Shown here in pieces: positions 1-8,764 of a DNA stretch of 33,448 bases (position 1 is the first letter of the stretch; each line of letters starts with the position of its first letter). The notes beneath the pieces are model-generated. The model saw only the letters and a list, made by a program, of their open reading frames with translations. It searched no databases and was not told the origin of the DNA. Where the stretch lies: assembly GCA_016210745.1 (NCBI GenBank), contig JACQTO010000233.1, positions 1 through 33,448 of the forward strand, given 5' to 3'. The translations under genes were made by a program, and so were the position numbers. The stretch is from Betaproteobacteria bacterium (GTDB lineage: Bacteria > Pseudomonadota > Gammaproteobacteria > Burkholderiales > SG8-39).

Positions 1-602
1 CGCTGGAAGCGGTCCTGGGCCTGCATCGCCATGTTGTCGCGCAGGTAGTCGAAGCCGAATTCGTTGTTGGTGCCGTAGGCGATGTCGGCGTTGTAGTTGG
101 CTTGTTTCTGGTCGTGCGGCATCTGCGACAGAATCACGCCGACCGAAAGTCCCAGGGAACGGTAGACCTTGCCCATCCACTCCGCGTCGCGACTGGCCAG
201 GTAGTCGTTCACCGTGACGATGTGCACGCCCTTGCCCGAGAGCGCATTGAGATAGGCCGCCAGCGTCGCCACCAGCGTCTTGCCCTCGCCGGTGCGCATT
301 TCGGCGATCTTGCCGTTGTGCAGCACGATGCCGCCGATCAGCTGCACGTCGAAGTGGCGCATGTTGAGCACGCGCTTGGCGGCCTCGCGCACCACGGCGA
401 ACGCCTCCGGAAGCAACTGATCCAGCGTTTCGCCTTTCCCGTAACGCTCCTTGAACTCGGCCGTTTTCGCGGACAGCTGCTCGTTGGACAGTGCCGAGAT
501 CGAGGGCTCGAGCGCGTTGATTTCCCGCACCGTTTTGGAATACTGCTTCAACAGGCGGTCATTGCGGCTGCCGAAGATCGCCTTAAGTACGCGGGAAATC
601 AT
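1..602 (-). CDS. secA: Preprotein translocase ATPase SecA, N-terminal part (cut by window edge)
   Basis: SecA is the cytosolic ATPase motor that drives unfolded preproteins through SecYEG. The reading frame opens at an ATG at 602 ([14 protein letters not shown]) and runs off the left edge, giving 200 of the roughly 900 residues usual for the family. Seen here are the N-terminal helix, the region ending [16 protein letters not shown], the Walker A motif TGEGKT at about residues 104-109, and the stretch [15 protein letters not shown] that follows it in SecA. No clear Shine-Dalgarno precedes the ATG. A good extended -10 lies about 35 bases upstream, so secA probably has its own promoter although it also follows the M23 gene on the same strand. 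No SecM-like leader is seen; the 136-base gap is too short for one. Identity is certain. Confidence 0.97.
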   Translation of the reverse strand, partial: MISRVLKAIFGSRNDRLLKQYSKTVREINALEPSISALSNEQLSAKTAEFKERYGKGETLDQLLPEAFAVVREAAKRVLNMRHFDVQLIGGIVLHNGKIAEMRTGEGKTLVATLAAYLNALSGKGVHIVTVNDYLASRDAEWMGKVYRSLGLSVGVILSQMPHDQKQANYNADIAYGTNNEFGFDYLRDNMAMQAQDRFQ

Positions 603-636
603 GGGAATAAGTCGGGCTGCAGAGGACGATCGGCGG

Positions 637-645
637 ATTTTAACA
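637..645 (-). promoter_or_regulatory. Candidate extended -10 promoter of secA
   Basis: On the minus strand the sequence reads TGTTAAAAT, which is an extended -10 (TGn plus TAAAAT, 5 of 6 to TATAAT). It would start RNA near position 630, leaving a leader of about 28 bases before the secA ATG at 602. No convincing -35 hexamer is present at 17 bases, which is normal for extended -10 promoters. This is pattern recognition only. Confidence 0.4.
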
Positions 646-691
646 TGCCCGCCTGCCTTCTCCGGGCCGTTGTGGATGGGCGTCGCCCGTT

Positions 692-725
692 GGGCGCGAG
701 ACCAAGCCCGCTATCGCTCGCGCCC
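692..725 (-). terminator. Hairpin after the M23 gene, terminator-like without a U tract
   Basis: GGGCGCGAG (692-700) and CTCGCGCCC (717-725) form a 9-bp GC stem with a 16-base loop, starting 14 bases past the M23 stop codon. No run of T follows on the minus strand, so intrinsic termination would be weak. It may instead protect a 3' end or be a minor attenuator between the M23 gene and secA. Confidence 0.3.
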
Positions 726-738
726 CGAAAACCTATCT

Positions 739-1662
739 CTATCTGCTACTTGCCTGCAGAAACCGGCTCGGATTTTGCGGCGCGCCTTTGTAGCGCACCT
801 CGAAGTGCAGGTGCGGTCCGGTGGAGCGTCCGGTCGAACCGACCTCGGCGATCTTGCGTCCCCGCCGCACCACGTCGCCCACCTTCACCAACACCTTGGA
901 TGCATGCGCATAGCGGGTGATAAAGTCATTACCATGGTCGATCTCGACCATGTTGCCGTACTGCGGGTGCCTCTCAGCGGCAACGACAAGTCCGCCTGCG
1001 GCGGCAAATATCGGCGTGCCGGCGTCGGCGATGAAATCGACACCCTCGTGCATCGCACGTTGACCGCTGATCGGGTCGATGCGCCAGCCAAAGCTCGAGG
1101 CGTTCCAGGTACCCTCGACCGGTGGGATCGTGGGCATCAGCCTCCTCTTGATCCTGGCATCGAACAGCGTCGATTCGACGATCCCAAGGTAATCGGTGCG
1201 GTTCTCCATGTGCCGATCAAGCGCATCGAGCTGGCGACCCAACTCCGCCATCGACAGGTTCTGCGGCGCGAACGATGTCGAGACCGCCCCGCCGCGGCCC
1301 GGCACTTCGCTAAACCGGAATTCGTGAGGCTTTAGTCCGGCAAACGAGGAGAGCCGCTCTCCCAACGCGTCCAGACGAACAAGCTGCGCCTGCATTTGGC
1401 CCAGCTTGACGGCCATCGCGTTCAAATTCTCGCGCAGGAAGTCCTCGGACTTACGCGCCTCGTGCTCCTGAGCCGATAGTACCAGCGACTCCAGCATCGG
1501 CAACTTCACCACGGAAGCGTGGCGCAGCGAATAGTAGAGCACCCCTCCGGCAAGCGATACCACAAGACAAAGCATCAACAACCCGCCAAAAACCAGATGC
1601 ACGGGCGTCACGGTCATCGAGCGAGCCCTCGCAAGCCGGTCAGAGACTAGAATAATATGCAT
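739..1662 (-). CDS. M23 family (LytM/peptidase M23) membrane-anchored endopeptidase
   Basis: Predicted 307-residue envelope protein with one N-terminal membrane helix (about 21-45), a charged, helical and probably coiled-coil stretch (about 55-165), and a C-terminal M23 domain (about 185-300). The zinc-site pattern is intact: HEGVD gives H205 and D209, YAHAS gives H253, and GPHLHFEV gives H284 and H286. It could therefore be an active glycyl-type or DD-endopeptidase on peptidoglycan, unlike the degenerate activators EnvC and NlpD. The position between lpxC and secA, next to the dcw cluster, is common in betaproteobacteria. A GGAG stands 10 bases before the chosen ATG. A second ATG 5 bases upstream is out of frame. 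The gene faces away from the dciA-like gene with only 26 bases between the two starts. Substrate and partner cannot be read from sequence. Confidence 0.88.
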   Translation of the reverse strand: MHIILVSDRLARARSMTVTPVHLVFGGLLMLCLVVSLAGGVLYYSLRHASVVKLPMLESLVLSAQEHEARKSEDFLRENLNAMAVKLGQMQAQLVRLDALGERLSSFAGLKPHEFRFSEVPGRGGAVSTSFAPQNLSMAELGRQLDALDRHMENRTDYLGIVESTLFDARIKRRLMPTIPPVEGTWNASSFGWRIDPISGQRAMHEGVDFIADAGTPIFAAAGGLVVAAERHPQYGNMVEIDHGNDFITRYAHASKVLVKVGDVVRRGRKIAEVGSTGRSTGPHLHFEVRYKGAPQNPSRFLQASSR

Positions 1663-1688
1663 GTCATGCTTACTCCTTCTTCAACGCC

Positions 1689-2111
1689 ATGCATGCCAAG
1701 ACTCTAGGCGCCATTCTGGACGAAGCCAACGGCATCAACTCATTGATACCGCAGGCAAAGCGCTTACTTGAACTGCGTCAACTGCTGTCTGCGGCGTTGC
1801 CCCCCGGACTTGCTCCGTACTGTTCGGTCGCGAATTGGCGACCTGGTCGGCTTGTTATTCTTGCCGAGAATAATGCTATTGCGGCGAAACTCAAGCTGCT
1901 GCGACCGACTTTGACGCATTATTACCTAGAACATGGTATTGAGGCTACCGTAATCGATATCCGCGTGCAACCCGGGCAGGCAGCGCACCCGAGGCCGAAA
2001 AAGATCGCCGCATTGAGCCGGGCTGCGGCTGATTCCCTTTCCAAGCTTGCTGTTCAACTGCCTGATTCTGAATTGAAAACTGCTATTGCAGAACTCGCAA
2101 AACGCAAGTGA
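1689..2111 (+). CDS. DciA-like protein (DUF721 family), probable replicative helicase loader
   Basis: 140-residue soluble protein that looks like the DUF721/DciA family, whose members load or open the DnaB helicase in bacteria lacking DnaC. Seen: an N-terminal helical part, then the KH-like segment with CSVANWRPGRLVILAENNAI and the LRPTLTHYYLEHGIEATVI stretch, which matches the family's 'A..LR....L...L' pattern, and a Lys/Arg-rich helical tail. It is the only plus-strand gene among the dcw genes. It diverges from the M23 gene across 26 bases, so the two promoters must overlap or lie inside the neighbouring gene. Base composition is visibly more AT-rich than its neighbours (codons such as ATT, GAA, AAA and GCT), which may indicate a different history. 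The family call is by recognition and was not searched. Confidence 0.7.
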   Translation: MHAKTLGAILDEANGINSLIPQAKRLLELRQLLSAALPPGLAPYCSVANWRPGRLVILAENNAIAAKLKLLRPTLTHYYLEHGIEATVIDIRVQPGQAAHPRPKKIAALSRAAADSLSKLAVQLPDSELKTAIAELAKRK

Positions 2112-2207
2112 GCGAGCGCTTACTTAAACCGAGGCCAGCAGTTCCAAGAAGCCAGTGCCCCTCTTGTCCGGCGCGCGGAATCCGCTACTCGCCCGCCGCG
2201 CCAGCAG

Positions 2208-2393
2208 TCAGAGGAATTCGGCCAGGCGTTCCAGCGCGAGCAAAGCGAAAATCGATAGCGCGACGATCAGTGCCCAGCGGAAGGTGCTCAAGGCGAACCG
2301 CAGGTACCTCGGGTCGCGTGTCAGAAAGAACAGGGCCAAACCGGCGGCGACCGCGACGGCGACGAGGATCGCGCCAAGCCTCAACAGAAGCAC
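2208..2393 (-). CDS. Small two-helix membrane protein downstream of lpxC
   Basis: 61-residue hydrophobic protein beginning MLLLRLGAILVAVAVAAGLA. It has two likely membrane helices (about 4-25 and 36-55) separated by the polar turn TRDPRYLRF. It starts 15 bases after the lpxC stop on the same strand, so it is probably the next gene of the lpxC transcript. Very similar short proteins with the 'LTRDxRYLRF' turn are often annotated near cell-envelope genes of betaproteobacteria; this is recollection, not a search. Function unknown. The 96 bases between it and the convergent dciA-like gene hold nothing I recognise. Confidence 0.6.
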   Translation of the reverse strand: MLLLRLGAILVAVAVAAGLALFFLTRDPRYLRFALSTFRWALIVALSIFALLALERLAEFL

Positions 2394-2408
2394 GGCCGCC
2401 CCCCGTCA

Positions 2409-3323
2409 CTAGGCAGGCTGGGCGAAGAACTGTGTGAGCGCTGCGGGCGCGTCTTCGGGCCGGTCGAAGCTCACCAGCTCCCATGCATCCCGCTGCAATA
2501 GCGTTTCGCGGACCAGGCGGTTGTTGAGGGCGTGGCCAGACTTGTGAGCAAGAAACGCTCCGATAAGGGAATGACCCATGAGGTACAGATCGCCGATCGC
2601 ATCCAGCAGCTTGTGCTTGACGAACTCGTCGTAATAGCGCAGCCCTTCGGCGTTCAGGACCCGGTACTCGTCCATGACGATGGCGTTGTCCAGACTACCC
2701 CCGAGCGCAAGTCCGCTGGAGCGCAGCGCCTCCACGTCCTGCATGAACCCGAAGGTGCGCGCCCGCGCCACTTCCTTGACATACGAGGTCTCGGCAAAAT
2801 CGACCAACACCGACTGCGCCGATTTCTCCAGCACGGGGTGATCGAAGACGATCGAGAACCACAGCCGGAACCCGTCGTAGGGCTCGAACCGCGCCCACTT
2901 GTCGCCGTCCTCAACCTGTACCGCCCGTCTGATACGCAGAAAGCGCTTGGCGGCAGGCTGTTCATCGATACCCGCGGACTGGATCAGGAACACGAACGGC
3001 GCAGCACTGCCGTCCATGATCGGAACTTCGGGTCCGGAAAGATCGACGTATGCGTTGTCGATGCCAAGGCCCGCAAACGCGGACATCAGGTGCTCGACCG
3101 TTGCGACCTTGACGCCGCCTTCCTCGAGTGTGCTGCACAGCCGGGCATCGCCGACCTTGAAGGCGTCGGCGCGGATCTCCACCGGTTGGGGCGTGTCGAC
3201 ACGGCGGAAGACGATGCCGGTGTCCGGTTGTGCCGGACGCAAGCACATCACAACCTTCTCGCCGGTGTGCAGACCGACGCCGGTTGCCCTGATGGCGGAC
3301 TTCAGTGTGCGTTGTTTTAGCAA
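2409..3323 (-). CDS. lpxC: UDP-3-O-acyl-N-acetylglucosamine deacetylase LpxC
   Basis: LpxC is the zinc deacetylase that performs the committed step of lipid A synthesis in the cytoplasm. The start is taken as TTG at 3323 because it yields [20 protein letters not shown], the family's usual N terminus, and 304 residues, the usual length. An in-frame ATG at 3359 would add 12 atypical residues. Zinc and catalytic motifs are intact: VEHLMSA (His78), [14 protein letters not shown] (His and Asp) and the HALNNRLV region. It lies downstream of ftsZ but is separated by 253 bases holding two hairpins, so coupling to dcw transcription may be partial. The unusual start codon, with only a weak GGA before it, would keep translation low. 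LpxC in enterobacteria is limited by proteolysis, so level control matters for this enzyme. Confidence 0.96.
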   Translation of the reverse strand: MLKQRTLKSAIRATGVGLHTGEKVVMCLRPAQPDTGIVFRRVDTPQPVEIRADAFKVGDARLCSTLEEGGVKVATVEHLMSAFAGLGIDNAYVDLSGPEVPIMDGSAAPFVFLIQSAGIDEQPAAKRFLRIRRAVQVEDGDKWARFEPYDGFRLWFSIVFDHPVLEKSAQSVLVDFAETSYVKEVARARTFGFMQDVEALRSSGLALGGSLDNAIVMDEYRVLNAEGLRYYDEFVKHKLLDAIGDLYLMGHSLIGAFLAHKSGHALNNRLVRETLLQRDAWELVSFDRPEDAPAALTQFFAQPA

Positions 3324-3398
3324 TGTCGTACCGGTTTCCAAGGCGCTGAATCTTAACATGTCAGACCCGCCGCCGGCGGGCCGACACCCACCGAGGCT

Positions 3399-3428
3399 GG
3401 CGTATATGGGTGACAGCCCATATACGCC
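3399..3428. repeat. 12-bp perfect hairpin between ftsZ and lpxC
   Basis: GGCGTATATGGG (3399-3410) and CCCATATACGCC (3417-3428) are perfect inverted repeats with a 6-base loop. A smaller GC palindrome (CCCGCC...GGCGGG, 3366-3380) lies between it and lpxC. There is no T run on either strand, so this is not a classic terminator. It could attenuate or stabilise ftsZ mRNA ahead of lpxC. Confidence 0.6.
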
Positions 3429-3437
3429 TCGAACCTT

Positions 3438-3474
3438 CCTTCTCCCTCTGGGAGAAGGAGCAGAGGATGAGGGT
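3438..3474. repeat. REP-like 'CTCCCTCTGGGAG' repeat
   Basis: CCTTCTCCC (3438-3446) pairs with GGGAGAAGG (3450-3458) over a TCT loop and is followed by CAGAGGATGAGGGT. This arrangement of a hairpin plus 'GGATGAGGG' is the familiar short intergenic repeat found in many copies in proteobacterial genomes. Together with the hairpin at 3399-3428 it accounts for most of the structure in the ftsZ-lpxC gap (3324-3576); the rest of that gap shows no gene. Confidence 0.6.
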
Positions 3475-3576
3475 AGGGGTGTCAGCGATATACACGACCT
3501 TCAAAAATGCGCAGCGCCTGGAGCCGCGATCGCGCGCGGACGGAGTGCTCAGCGGCCCCCGGCCTTGCGCCGCCTT

Positions 3577-4737
3577 TCAGTCGGCCTGTTTGCGCAGGAA
3601 CGCCGGGATGTCGTACTTATCGACACCGTTATTCTGCAGCGCCTCGATCGTCGTGTTGCGCCGGCGAATGATCGCCGGCGCGTTGTCCAACTCGGCGCAA
3701 TTGACGTTCGGCGCAATCGGCCGGTTGTCGGTGCCGGTTTTCTGCGCCACGATTTGCAGCGGCTTGGGCGCTCGCGAGGCCAGCGGCTGGCCGAGTCCGG
3801 TCGCCACTACGGTCACGCGCAATTCGTCCGACATCGTCTCGTCATAGACGGCTCCGAGAATAATCGTCGCATCCTCGGCGGCGAATTCGCGGATCGTATT
3901 CATGATCTCGCGCGTCTCGCGCATCTTCAGGCTGGCTTTGTCGGCGGTGATGTTTACCAGCACCCCGCGCGCGCCGGCGAGATTCACCCCCTCCAGCAGA
4001 GGGCTGGCCACGGCCTGCTCGGCCGCGATGCGGGCGCGATCGACACCGCCGGCGGAAGCCGAGCCCATCATGGCCATGCCCTGTTCGGCCATCACCGTGC
4101 GCACGTCCTGGAAGTCGACGTTGATCAAACCCGGCACGTTGATAATCTCGGAGATACCGGCCACCGCGTTCTTGAGCACCCCGTCGGCCGAAGCGAACGC
4201 TTCTTCCATAGTCACATCCTCGCCCAGCACTTCCTCGAGTTTTTCGTTCAGGATAACGATCACCGAGTCGACATGTTGCGCGAGTTCGTCGATGCCCGAT
4301 TCCGCGGCGCGCAGACGCCGCACGCCTTCGAACGAGAACGGCTTGGTCACTACCGCAACGGTGAGGATGCCCATTTCCTTCGCGATTTCGGCGATGACCG
4401 GTGCTGCCCCGGTGCCCGTGCCGCCGCCCATCCCCGCGGTGATGAAGGCCATATGCGCACCGCTCAGGCACTCGATGATCTGATCGCGCGCCTGGTCGGC
4501 CGCGGCGCGCCCGGCTTCGGGCTTGGCCCCCGCGCCCAGACCGGTCTCGCCCAACTGCACCTGGACCTTGGCCTGGCCACGCTGCAGGGCCTGCGCGTCG
4601 GTGTTGGCGGCGATGAATTCGACGCCGGAAACGCCGTAACGGATCATGTGATCGACCGCGTTGCCGCCGGCGCCGCCGACGCCGATAACCTTGATTACGG
4701 TCCCGACTTGTGGTGGTTCGATGATTTCAAATGGCAT
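3577..4737 (-). CDS. ftsZ: Cell division protein FtsZ
   Basis: Tubulin-like GTPase that forms the Z ring at mid-cell. 386 residues from ATG at 4737 (MPFEIIEPPQ), preceded by GGAGG at a 5-base spacing; the longer frame upstream of this is not FtsZ-like. Seen: the glycine-rich nucleotide site GVGGAGGNAV (about 19-28), the tubulin signature GGGTGTGAAP (104-113), the T7 synergy loop INVDFQDV (about 207-214), a variable linker (about 320-370) and the conserved C-terminal peptide YDIPAFLRKQ that binds FtsA, ZipA and MinC. It follows ftsA after 142 GC-rich bases that hold no gene. A short T-rich stretch near 4780 may mark an extra promoter or leader, but I cannot define one. Complete and ordinary. 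Confidence 0.98.
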   Translation of the reverse strand: MPFEIIEPPQVGTVIKVIGVGGAGGNAVDHMIRYGVSGVEFIAANTDAQALQRGQAKVQVQLGETGLGAGAKPEAGRAAADQARDQIIECLSGAHMAFITAGMGGGTGTGAAPVIAEIAKEMGILTVAVVTKPFSFEGVRRLRAAESGIDELAQHVDSVIVILNEKLEEVLGEDVTMEEAFASADGVLKNAVAGISEIINVPGLINVDFQDVRTVMAEQGMAMMGSASAGGVDRARIAAEQAVASPLLEGVNLAGARGVLVNITADKASLKMRETREIMNTIREFAAEDATIILGAVYDETMSDELRVTVVATGLGQPLASRAPKPLQIVAQKTGTDNRPIAPNVNCAELDNAPAIIRRRNTTIEALQNNGVDKYDIPAFLRKQAD

Positions 4738-4879
4738 GCTCGCCTCCGCTGAAACGTTGTTAAGGACTACCGCCCCGAAAAAAATCCCGCAATACAGCGC
4801 GCGCCTGATGTCGCCGCCCCCGCCGCCAACCCGCAACGACGATTTCGGCCGAAGCACATCTCGGCGCGCGCACCCAAAA

Positions 4880-6109
4880 TCAAAAATTCCGCTGAACCCA
4901 TTCCCTCATCCTGGCGAAAACCTGCTTGAACGAGCCGCCTTGGCGTGCGAGCAACCCGCGCTCGGTTTGGGTCTTACCCTCGAGCAGCAGTCCGACAGCG
5001 GTCGCAAAGCGCGGGCTGCGCGCAAAGTCGGAGAGCCCTCCTGCGTAGCGCGGAATGCCCAGGCGCACCGGCTGGTGAAAGATCTCCTCGCCCAGCTCGA
5101 CCATGCCCTGCATCACCGCGGAGCCGCCGGTCAGAACGATTCCGGAGGAGAGCAATTCTTCGTATCCGGAAGAGCGAAGCACCTGCTGCACCAGCGAATA
5201 CAGCTCCTCCACGCGCGGCTCGATGACCTCGGCGAGCATGGAACGCGAAAGCTGCCTCGGCGGGCGGTCGCCCACACCCGGCACTTCAATCATTTCGCCG
5301 GTATCGGCGAGCTGCCGCAAGGCGCACCCGTAGCCGAGTTTCAGGTCTTCGGCCTCACCGGTGGGCGTGCGCAGCGCCATCGCGATGTCGTTGGTGATTT
5401 GGTCGCCGGCGATCGGTATCACGGCCGTGTGACGGATCGCCCCCTCGCGGAACACGGCGATGTCGGTGGTTCCGCCGCCGATGTCGACCAGGCATACGCC
5501 CAGTTCTTTCTCGTCCTCGGTGAGCACTGCGAGACTCGAAGCCAGCGGCTGCAGGATCAGGTCGTTCACCTCCAGGCCGCAGCGGCGCACGCATTTGACG
5601 ATGTTTTGCGCCGCCGACACCGCACCGGTGACGATGTGCACCTTCACCTCCAGGCGCACGCCGCTCATGCCAAGGGGTTCGCGCACCCCGTCCTGGCCGT
5701 CGATGATGAATTCCTGGGTGAGAATGTGCAGCACCTGCTGGTCGGTCGGTATCGGCATCGCGCGAGCGGTCTCGATCACACGGGCGACATCGAGCCGCGT
5801 CACCTCGTTGCCCTTGATGGCGACCATGCCCGTGGAGTTGAAACTGCGGATATGGCTGCCCGCAATTCCGGTGAAGACGCGCGCAATCTTGCAATCGGCC
5901 ATCAGCTCGGCCTCCTCGAGCGCGCGCTGAATGGCATTGACCGTGGCCTCGATGTTGACCACGACGCCTTTTTTCAGGCCGCGCGAGGCGTGGCTGCCCA
6001 TGCCGATGATCTCGATGCGGCCCTCGGGCAACAATTCGCCCACTATCGCCACCACCTTGGAGGTGCCGATGTCCAGACCCACGATCAGGTTCTTGGTCTC
6101 TTTGCTCAT
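4880..6109 (-). CDS. ftsA: Cell division protein FtsA
   Basis: Actin-fold ATPase that tethers FtsZ to the inner membrane and signals to the late divisome. 409 residues. Seen: the phosphate-1 loop GLDIGTSKVVAIVG (about 10-23), the SHS2/1C region (about 85-160), phosphate-2 VDIGGGTTDIAVF, the adenosine loop GIVLTGGSAVMQG, and a C-terminal amphipathic helix (MREWVQRNF) that inserts into the membrane. The ATG at 6109 overlaps the ftsQ stop as ATGA. No strong Shine-Dalgarno is visible, so translation probably depends on reinitiation from ftsQ. Confidence 0.98.
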   Translation of the reverse strand: MSKETKNLIVGLDIGTSKVVAIVGELLPEGRIEIIGMGSHASRGLKKGVVVNIEATVNAIQRALEEAELMADCKIARVFTGIAGSHIRSFNSTGMVAIKGNEVTRLDVARVIETARAMPIPTDQQVLHILTQEFIIDGQDGVREPLGMSGVRLEVKVHIVTGAVSAAQNIVKCVRRCGLEVNDLILQPLASSLAVLTEDEKELGVCLVDIGGGTTDIAVFREGAIRHTAVIPIAGDQITNDIAMALRTPTGEAEDLKLGYGCALRQLADTGEMIEVPGVGDRPPRQLSRSMLAEVIEPRVEELYSLVQQVLRSSGYEELLSSGIVLTGGSAVMQGMVELGEEIFHQPVRLGIPRYAGGLSDFARSPRFATAVGLLLEGKTQTERGLLARQGGSFKQVFARMREWVQRNF

Positions 6110-6867
6110 GCTTTGGGGCGCCGGGTAGGTCTTTGCGGTTCGCTGCGGGCGATTTCCGGCACCCGCAGCGCGAAGCCGTTCGGGTAGCGCAGATCGACAT
6201 GCTCGAGATGGCGCGCCAGCCGCGCCAGCGTGTGCGGATAGACTTCGACGAACCGCGCCAGCCGATCGCGCACGGGATCCTTGTCGTTGTCGCGGCCCAG
6301 CTGCAGCGTGAGTCCATTGGAGAGACGGAGCTGCCAGGCGCGGCGCGCGCTGAGCTGCACCTGGCGCGGCTCCAGGGCAAGCGGTGCGAGGACCTCGCGG
6401 AACAGCGCGTAGCGCCGGACCACCTCCCGCTCACTGCCCTTGGGCCCGGCAAGCAGCGGCAGCTCAGCCTCGCTCAGCCCCGAGAACAGCTCGCCCTGCA
6501 CGTTGACCAGCCGTTCGCCTGCCAATTGGCCCCAATGCGCGAGCGCCACATGCTCCTCCAGCCGCACTTCGAGCCGGTCGGGCCACACGCGCCTCACCTC
6601 GGCGCGGCGCACCCAGGGGATAGACTCGAACATGGTGCGGATGGCCTCGATCTCGACGGTGAAGAACGTGCCCGCGACACGTCCCTGCAAGGCGTCCACG
6701 ATCTGCATCCGCCCGACATGCCGAAGGTCGCCCTGCACCTGGATGACACGCAGGGCAAAAGCCGGCGATTGCACCAGCGCCCGGCCGCCCAGGAACAAAG
6801 CGCTCAACAACGCGACCAGCAGCAGCGCGTTTGCGCCCGAGTTGAGGATCCTCGGGTCATTCCACAC
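6106..6867 (-). CDS. ftsQ: Cell division protein FtsQ
   Basis: Bitopic inner-membrane protein that recruits FtsB and FtsL to the divisome. The start is placed at GTG 6867 ([17 protein letters not shown]) because GGAGG lies 5 bases upstream and because the first residues match betaproteobacterial FtsQ. An in-frame ATG at 6888 would place that ribosome site inside the gene. 253 residues: short cytoplasmic tail, one membrane helix (about 12-30), POTRA domain (about 38-107), then the beta domain. The start lies 11 bases inside ddl, so the two genes overlap. Confidence 0.94.
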   Translation of the reverse strand: MWNDPRILNSGANALLLVALLSALFLGGRALVQSPAFALRVIQVQGDLRHVGRMQIVDALQGRVAGTFFTVEIEAIRTMFESIPWVRRAEVRRVWPDRLEVRLEEHVALAHWGQLAGERLVNVQGELFSGLSEAELPLLAGPKGSEREVVRRYALFREVLAPLALEPRQVQLSARRAWQLRLSNGLTLQLGRDNDKDPVRDRLARFVEVYPHTLARLARHLEHVDLRYPNGFALRVPEIARSEPQRPTRRPKA

Positions 6868-7792
6868 GCTCGCCTCCGTTGCCGGCATTGCCGGCGAGCT
6901 CGAGAATGCGCACGCAAAGGTCCTCGAATGAGAGTCCGGCTTGGCGTGCCGCCATGGGCACGAGCGAATGGTCGGTCATGCCGGGCGAGGTGTTGACTTC
7001 GAGGAACTGCGCTTGCCCGTGTGCGTCGAGGATCAGATCGACGCGCCCCCAGCCGCGACAGCCGAGCGCGGCAAACGCATGCAGGGCCTGCTGCCCGATC
7101 GCGGCCTCTGTTTCCGGCGGCAGGCCGCAAGGAATGACGTAGCGCGTGTCCTTGGCGACATATTTGGCGTCGTAGTCGTAGAAATCGCGCGGGGTTTCGA
7201 GCCGTATCAGCGGCAGCGCCTCGGCGCCGAGAATGCCGGCGGTCAGCTCCTGCCCGTCGATGAACTGCTCGGCCAGAACCAGATCGTCATAATTGGCGGC
7301 AAGGGCGAAAGCCTCATCGAGTTGCGAGGCCTCCCGCACCTTGCTCATACCGATCGAGGAACCCTCGTTCGCCGGTTTCACCATGAGCGGCAGTCCGAGA
7401 CGCGCGACGACCGCGCCGAGGTCGCTCGAGCGCTCGAGCAGCTCGCAACGGGGCGTCGGCACGCCGGCGGCCTGCCAAAGAAGTTTCGTGCGCCACTTGT
7501 CCATCGCCAAGGCGCTGGCGAGCACCCCCGATCCGGTATAGGGGATGCCGAGCAGCTCGAGCGCGCCCTGAATGGTGCCGTCTTCGCCATAGCGGCCGTG
7601 CAGGGCAATGAATACGCGCTGGAAGCGCTCCGCAATGAGTGCTTCCAGCCCGCGCTCCTTCGGATCGAAGGCATGCGCATCGATGCCACGGCCGGTCAAT
7701 GCGGCAAGCACCATGCTCCCGCTCTTGAGCGACACCGGGCGCTCGGCCGACCTTCCGCCCATTAGCACCGCCACCTTGCCGAACGCGCTCAT
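6857..7792 (-). CDS. ddl: D-alanine--D-alanine ligase
   Basis: Cytosolic ATP-grasp enzyme that joins two D-alanines for addition by MurF. 311 residues, normal for the DdlB type. Seen: [15 protein letters not shown] near the N terminus (the E and S of the substrate loop), [12 protein letters not shown], the ATP-grasp lysine in [12 protein letters not shown], and the Mg/ATP site [16 protein letters not shown] near the C terminus. The start codon overlaps the murB stop (ATGA). The final serine-region motif SLVP is the usual one for D-Ala rather than D-lactate use in Gram-negatives (inference). Confidence 0.97.
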   Translation of the reverse strand: MSAFGKVAVLMGGRSAERPVSLKSGSMVLAALTGRGIDAHAFDPKERGLEALIAERFQRVFIALHGRYGEDGTIQGALELLGIPYTGSGVLASALAMDKWRTKLLWQAAGVPTPRCELLERSSDLGAVVARLGLPLMVKPANEGSSIGMSKVREASQLDEAFALAANYDDLVLAEQFIDGQELTAGILGAEALPLIRLETPRDFYDYDAKYVAKDTRYVIPCGLPPETEAAIGQQALHAFAALGCRGWGRVDLILDAHGQAQFLEVNTSPGMTDHSLVPMAARQAGLSFEDLCVRILELAGNAGNGGERVE

Positions 7793-8739
7793 GCCGGCGT
7801 CTCCAAACCAACGATGCGCACCTCGGGAACAAGCGCGATGCCGAAACGCTCCCGCACGGTCCTGCGGGCATGATCGATCAGCGCCTCGATATCGGCCGCG
7901 CTCGCGCGGCCGTCCGGATTGACGATGAAGTTGGCGTGCTTTTCGGAAATTCGCGCGCCGCCGATGGCAAAGCCCTTGAGGCCGCAGGCTTCGATCAGCC
8001 GCGCCGCATGATCGTTCGGCGGATTGCGGAATACGGAGCCCGCGTTCGGATGATTGAGCGGCTGGGTCGCCACGCGCTGCGAAAGCAGCTCCCGAATGCG
8101 CTTTTTCGCGCGCGGGGCATCACCGGCGCGAAACCGAAACCATGCACCGGCGAACCATTCGTCCCCGCCCAATCGAGCGCCCTTCAGCCCCACGTGCCGA
8201 TAACCGATGTCGAAGTCGGCGCGCGCGCGTTCGCGCAACTCTCCGGGGCGGGCGATCGTGCGAACACGCTCGACGAACTCCCAGGTCTCCGAGCCGTAAC
8301 AGCCGGCATTCATCGCCAGCGCTCCGCCTACGGTTCCGGGCACGCCCGCGAGAAATTCCGCGCCCTCCATCGCATGTTCGGCCGCAAAGCGCGCCAGCTT
8401 CGGACTCGCCGCGCCGGCTTCGGCATAGACACACGGGAGCAAGCCGGTCGGCGACGATTCGAGGCGAATCGCCGCGCGCGTCTTGTGCATCAGGATCACC
8501 GTGCCCCGGAAGCCGCCGTCGCGGACCAGCAAATTACTTCCAAGCCCGACAAAACACATCGGCTCGTGTTCGGGAAGGCGGCGCATGAATTCGGCCAGAT
8601 CTTCGCAATCGGCGGGGAGATAGGCGCGCGCGGCGGTGCCGCCGGCGCGCCAAGTCACATGCTTCGACATCGGCTCGTCGCGACGCAGCTCGCCTCGCAG
8701 TCCGCTCATTGCCACGTGTTCCTGTTCACTCATATTCAT
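7789..8739 (-). CDS. murB: UDP-N-acetylenolpyruvoylglucosamine reductase MurB
   Basis: FAD enzyme that reduces enolpyruvyl-UDP-GlcNAc to UDP-MurNAc. Seen: FAD-binding [13 protein letters not shown] and [15 protein letters not shown], the proton-donor serine in AGSVFRNP, and the catalytic glutamate in ISEKHANFI. Length and the loop pattern fit the short class II MurB rather than the 342-residue E. coli class. Start choice is uncertain: ATG at 8739 is used (316 residues), leaving 25 bases after murC. ATG 8733 and ATG 8709 ([14 protein letters not shown], 306 residues, GGA 10 bases upstream) are alternatives, and 8709 fits the family length best. None has a strong Shine-Dalgarno. Confidence 0.93.
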   Translation of the reverse strand: MNMSEQEHVAMSGLRGELRRDEPMSKHVTWRAGGTAARAYLPADCEDLAEFMRRLPEHEPMCFVGLGSNLLVRDGGFRGTVILMHKTRAAIRLESSPTGLLPCVYAEAGAASPKLARFAAEHAMEGAEFLAGVPGTVGGALAMNAGCYGSETWEFVERVRTIARPGELRERARADFDIGYRHVGLKGARLGGDEWFAGAWFRFRAGDAPRAKKRIRELLSQRVATQPLNHPNAGSVFRNPPNDHAARLIEACGLKGFAIGGARISEKHANFIVNPDGRASAADIEALIDHARRTVRERFGIALVPEVRIVGLETPA

Positions 8740-8764
8740 GCGCTTGTTTCGCTGGTGCGGTCCT

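Noticed and set aside
3360..3576. A small gene in the ftsZ-lpxC gap
   Set aside because: Frames there are broken, have no ribosome site, and run through the two hairpin repeats.
2899..4752. A long plus-strand open frame of 617 codons across lpxC and ftsZ
   Set aside because: It is antisense to two certain genes, has no family motifs, and is explained by the GC-rich third codon positions of the real genes. The same holds for the long plus-strand frames at 8636-10363 and 25672-27093.
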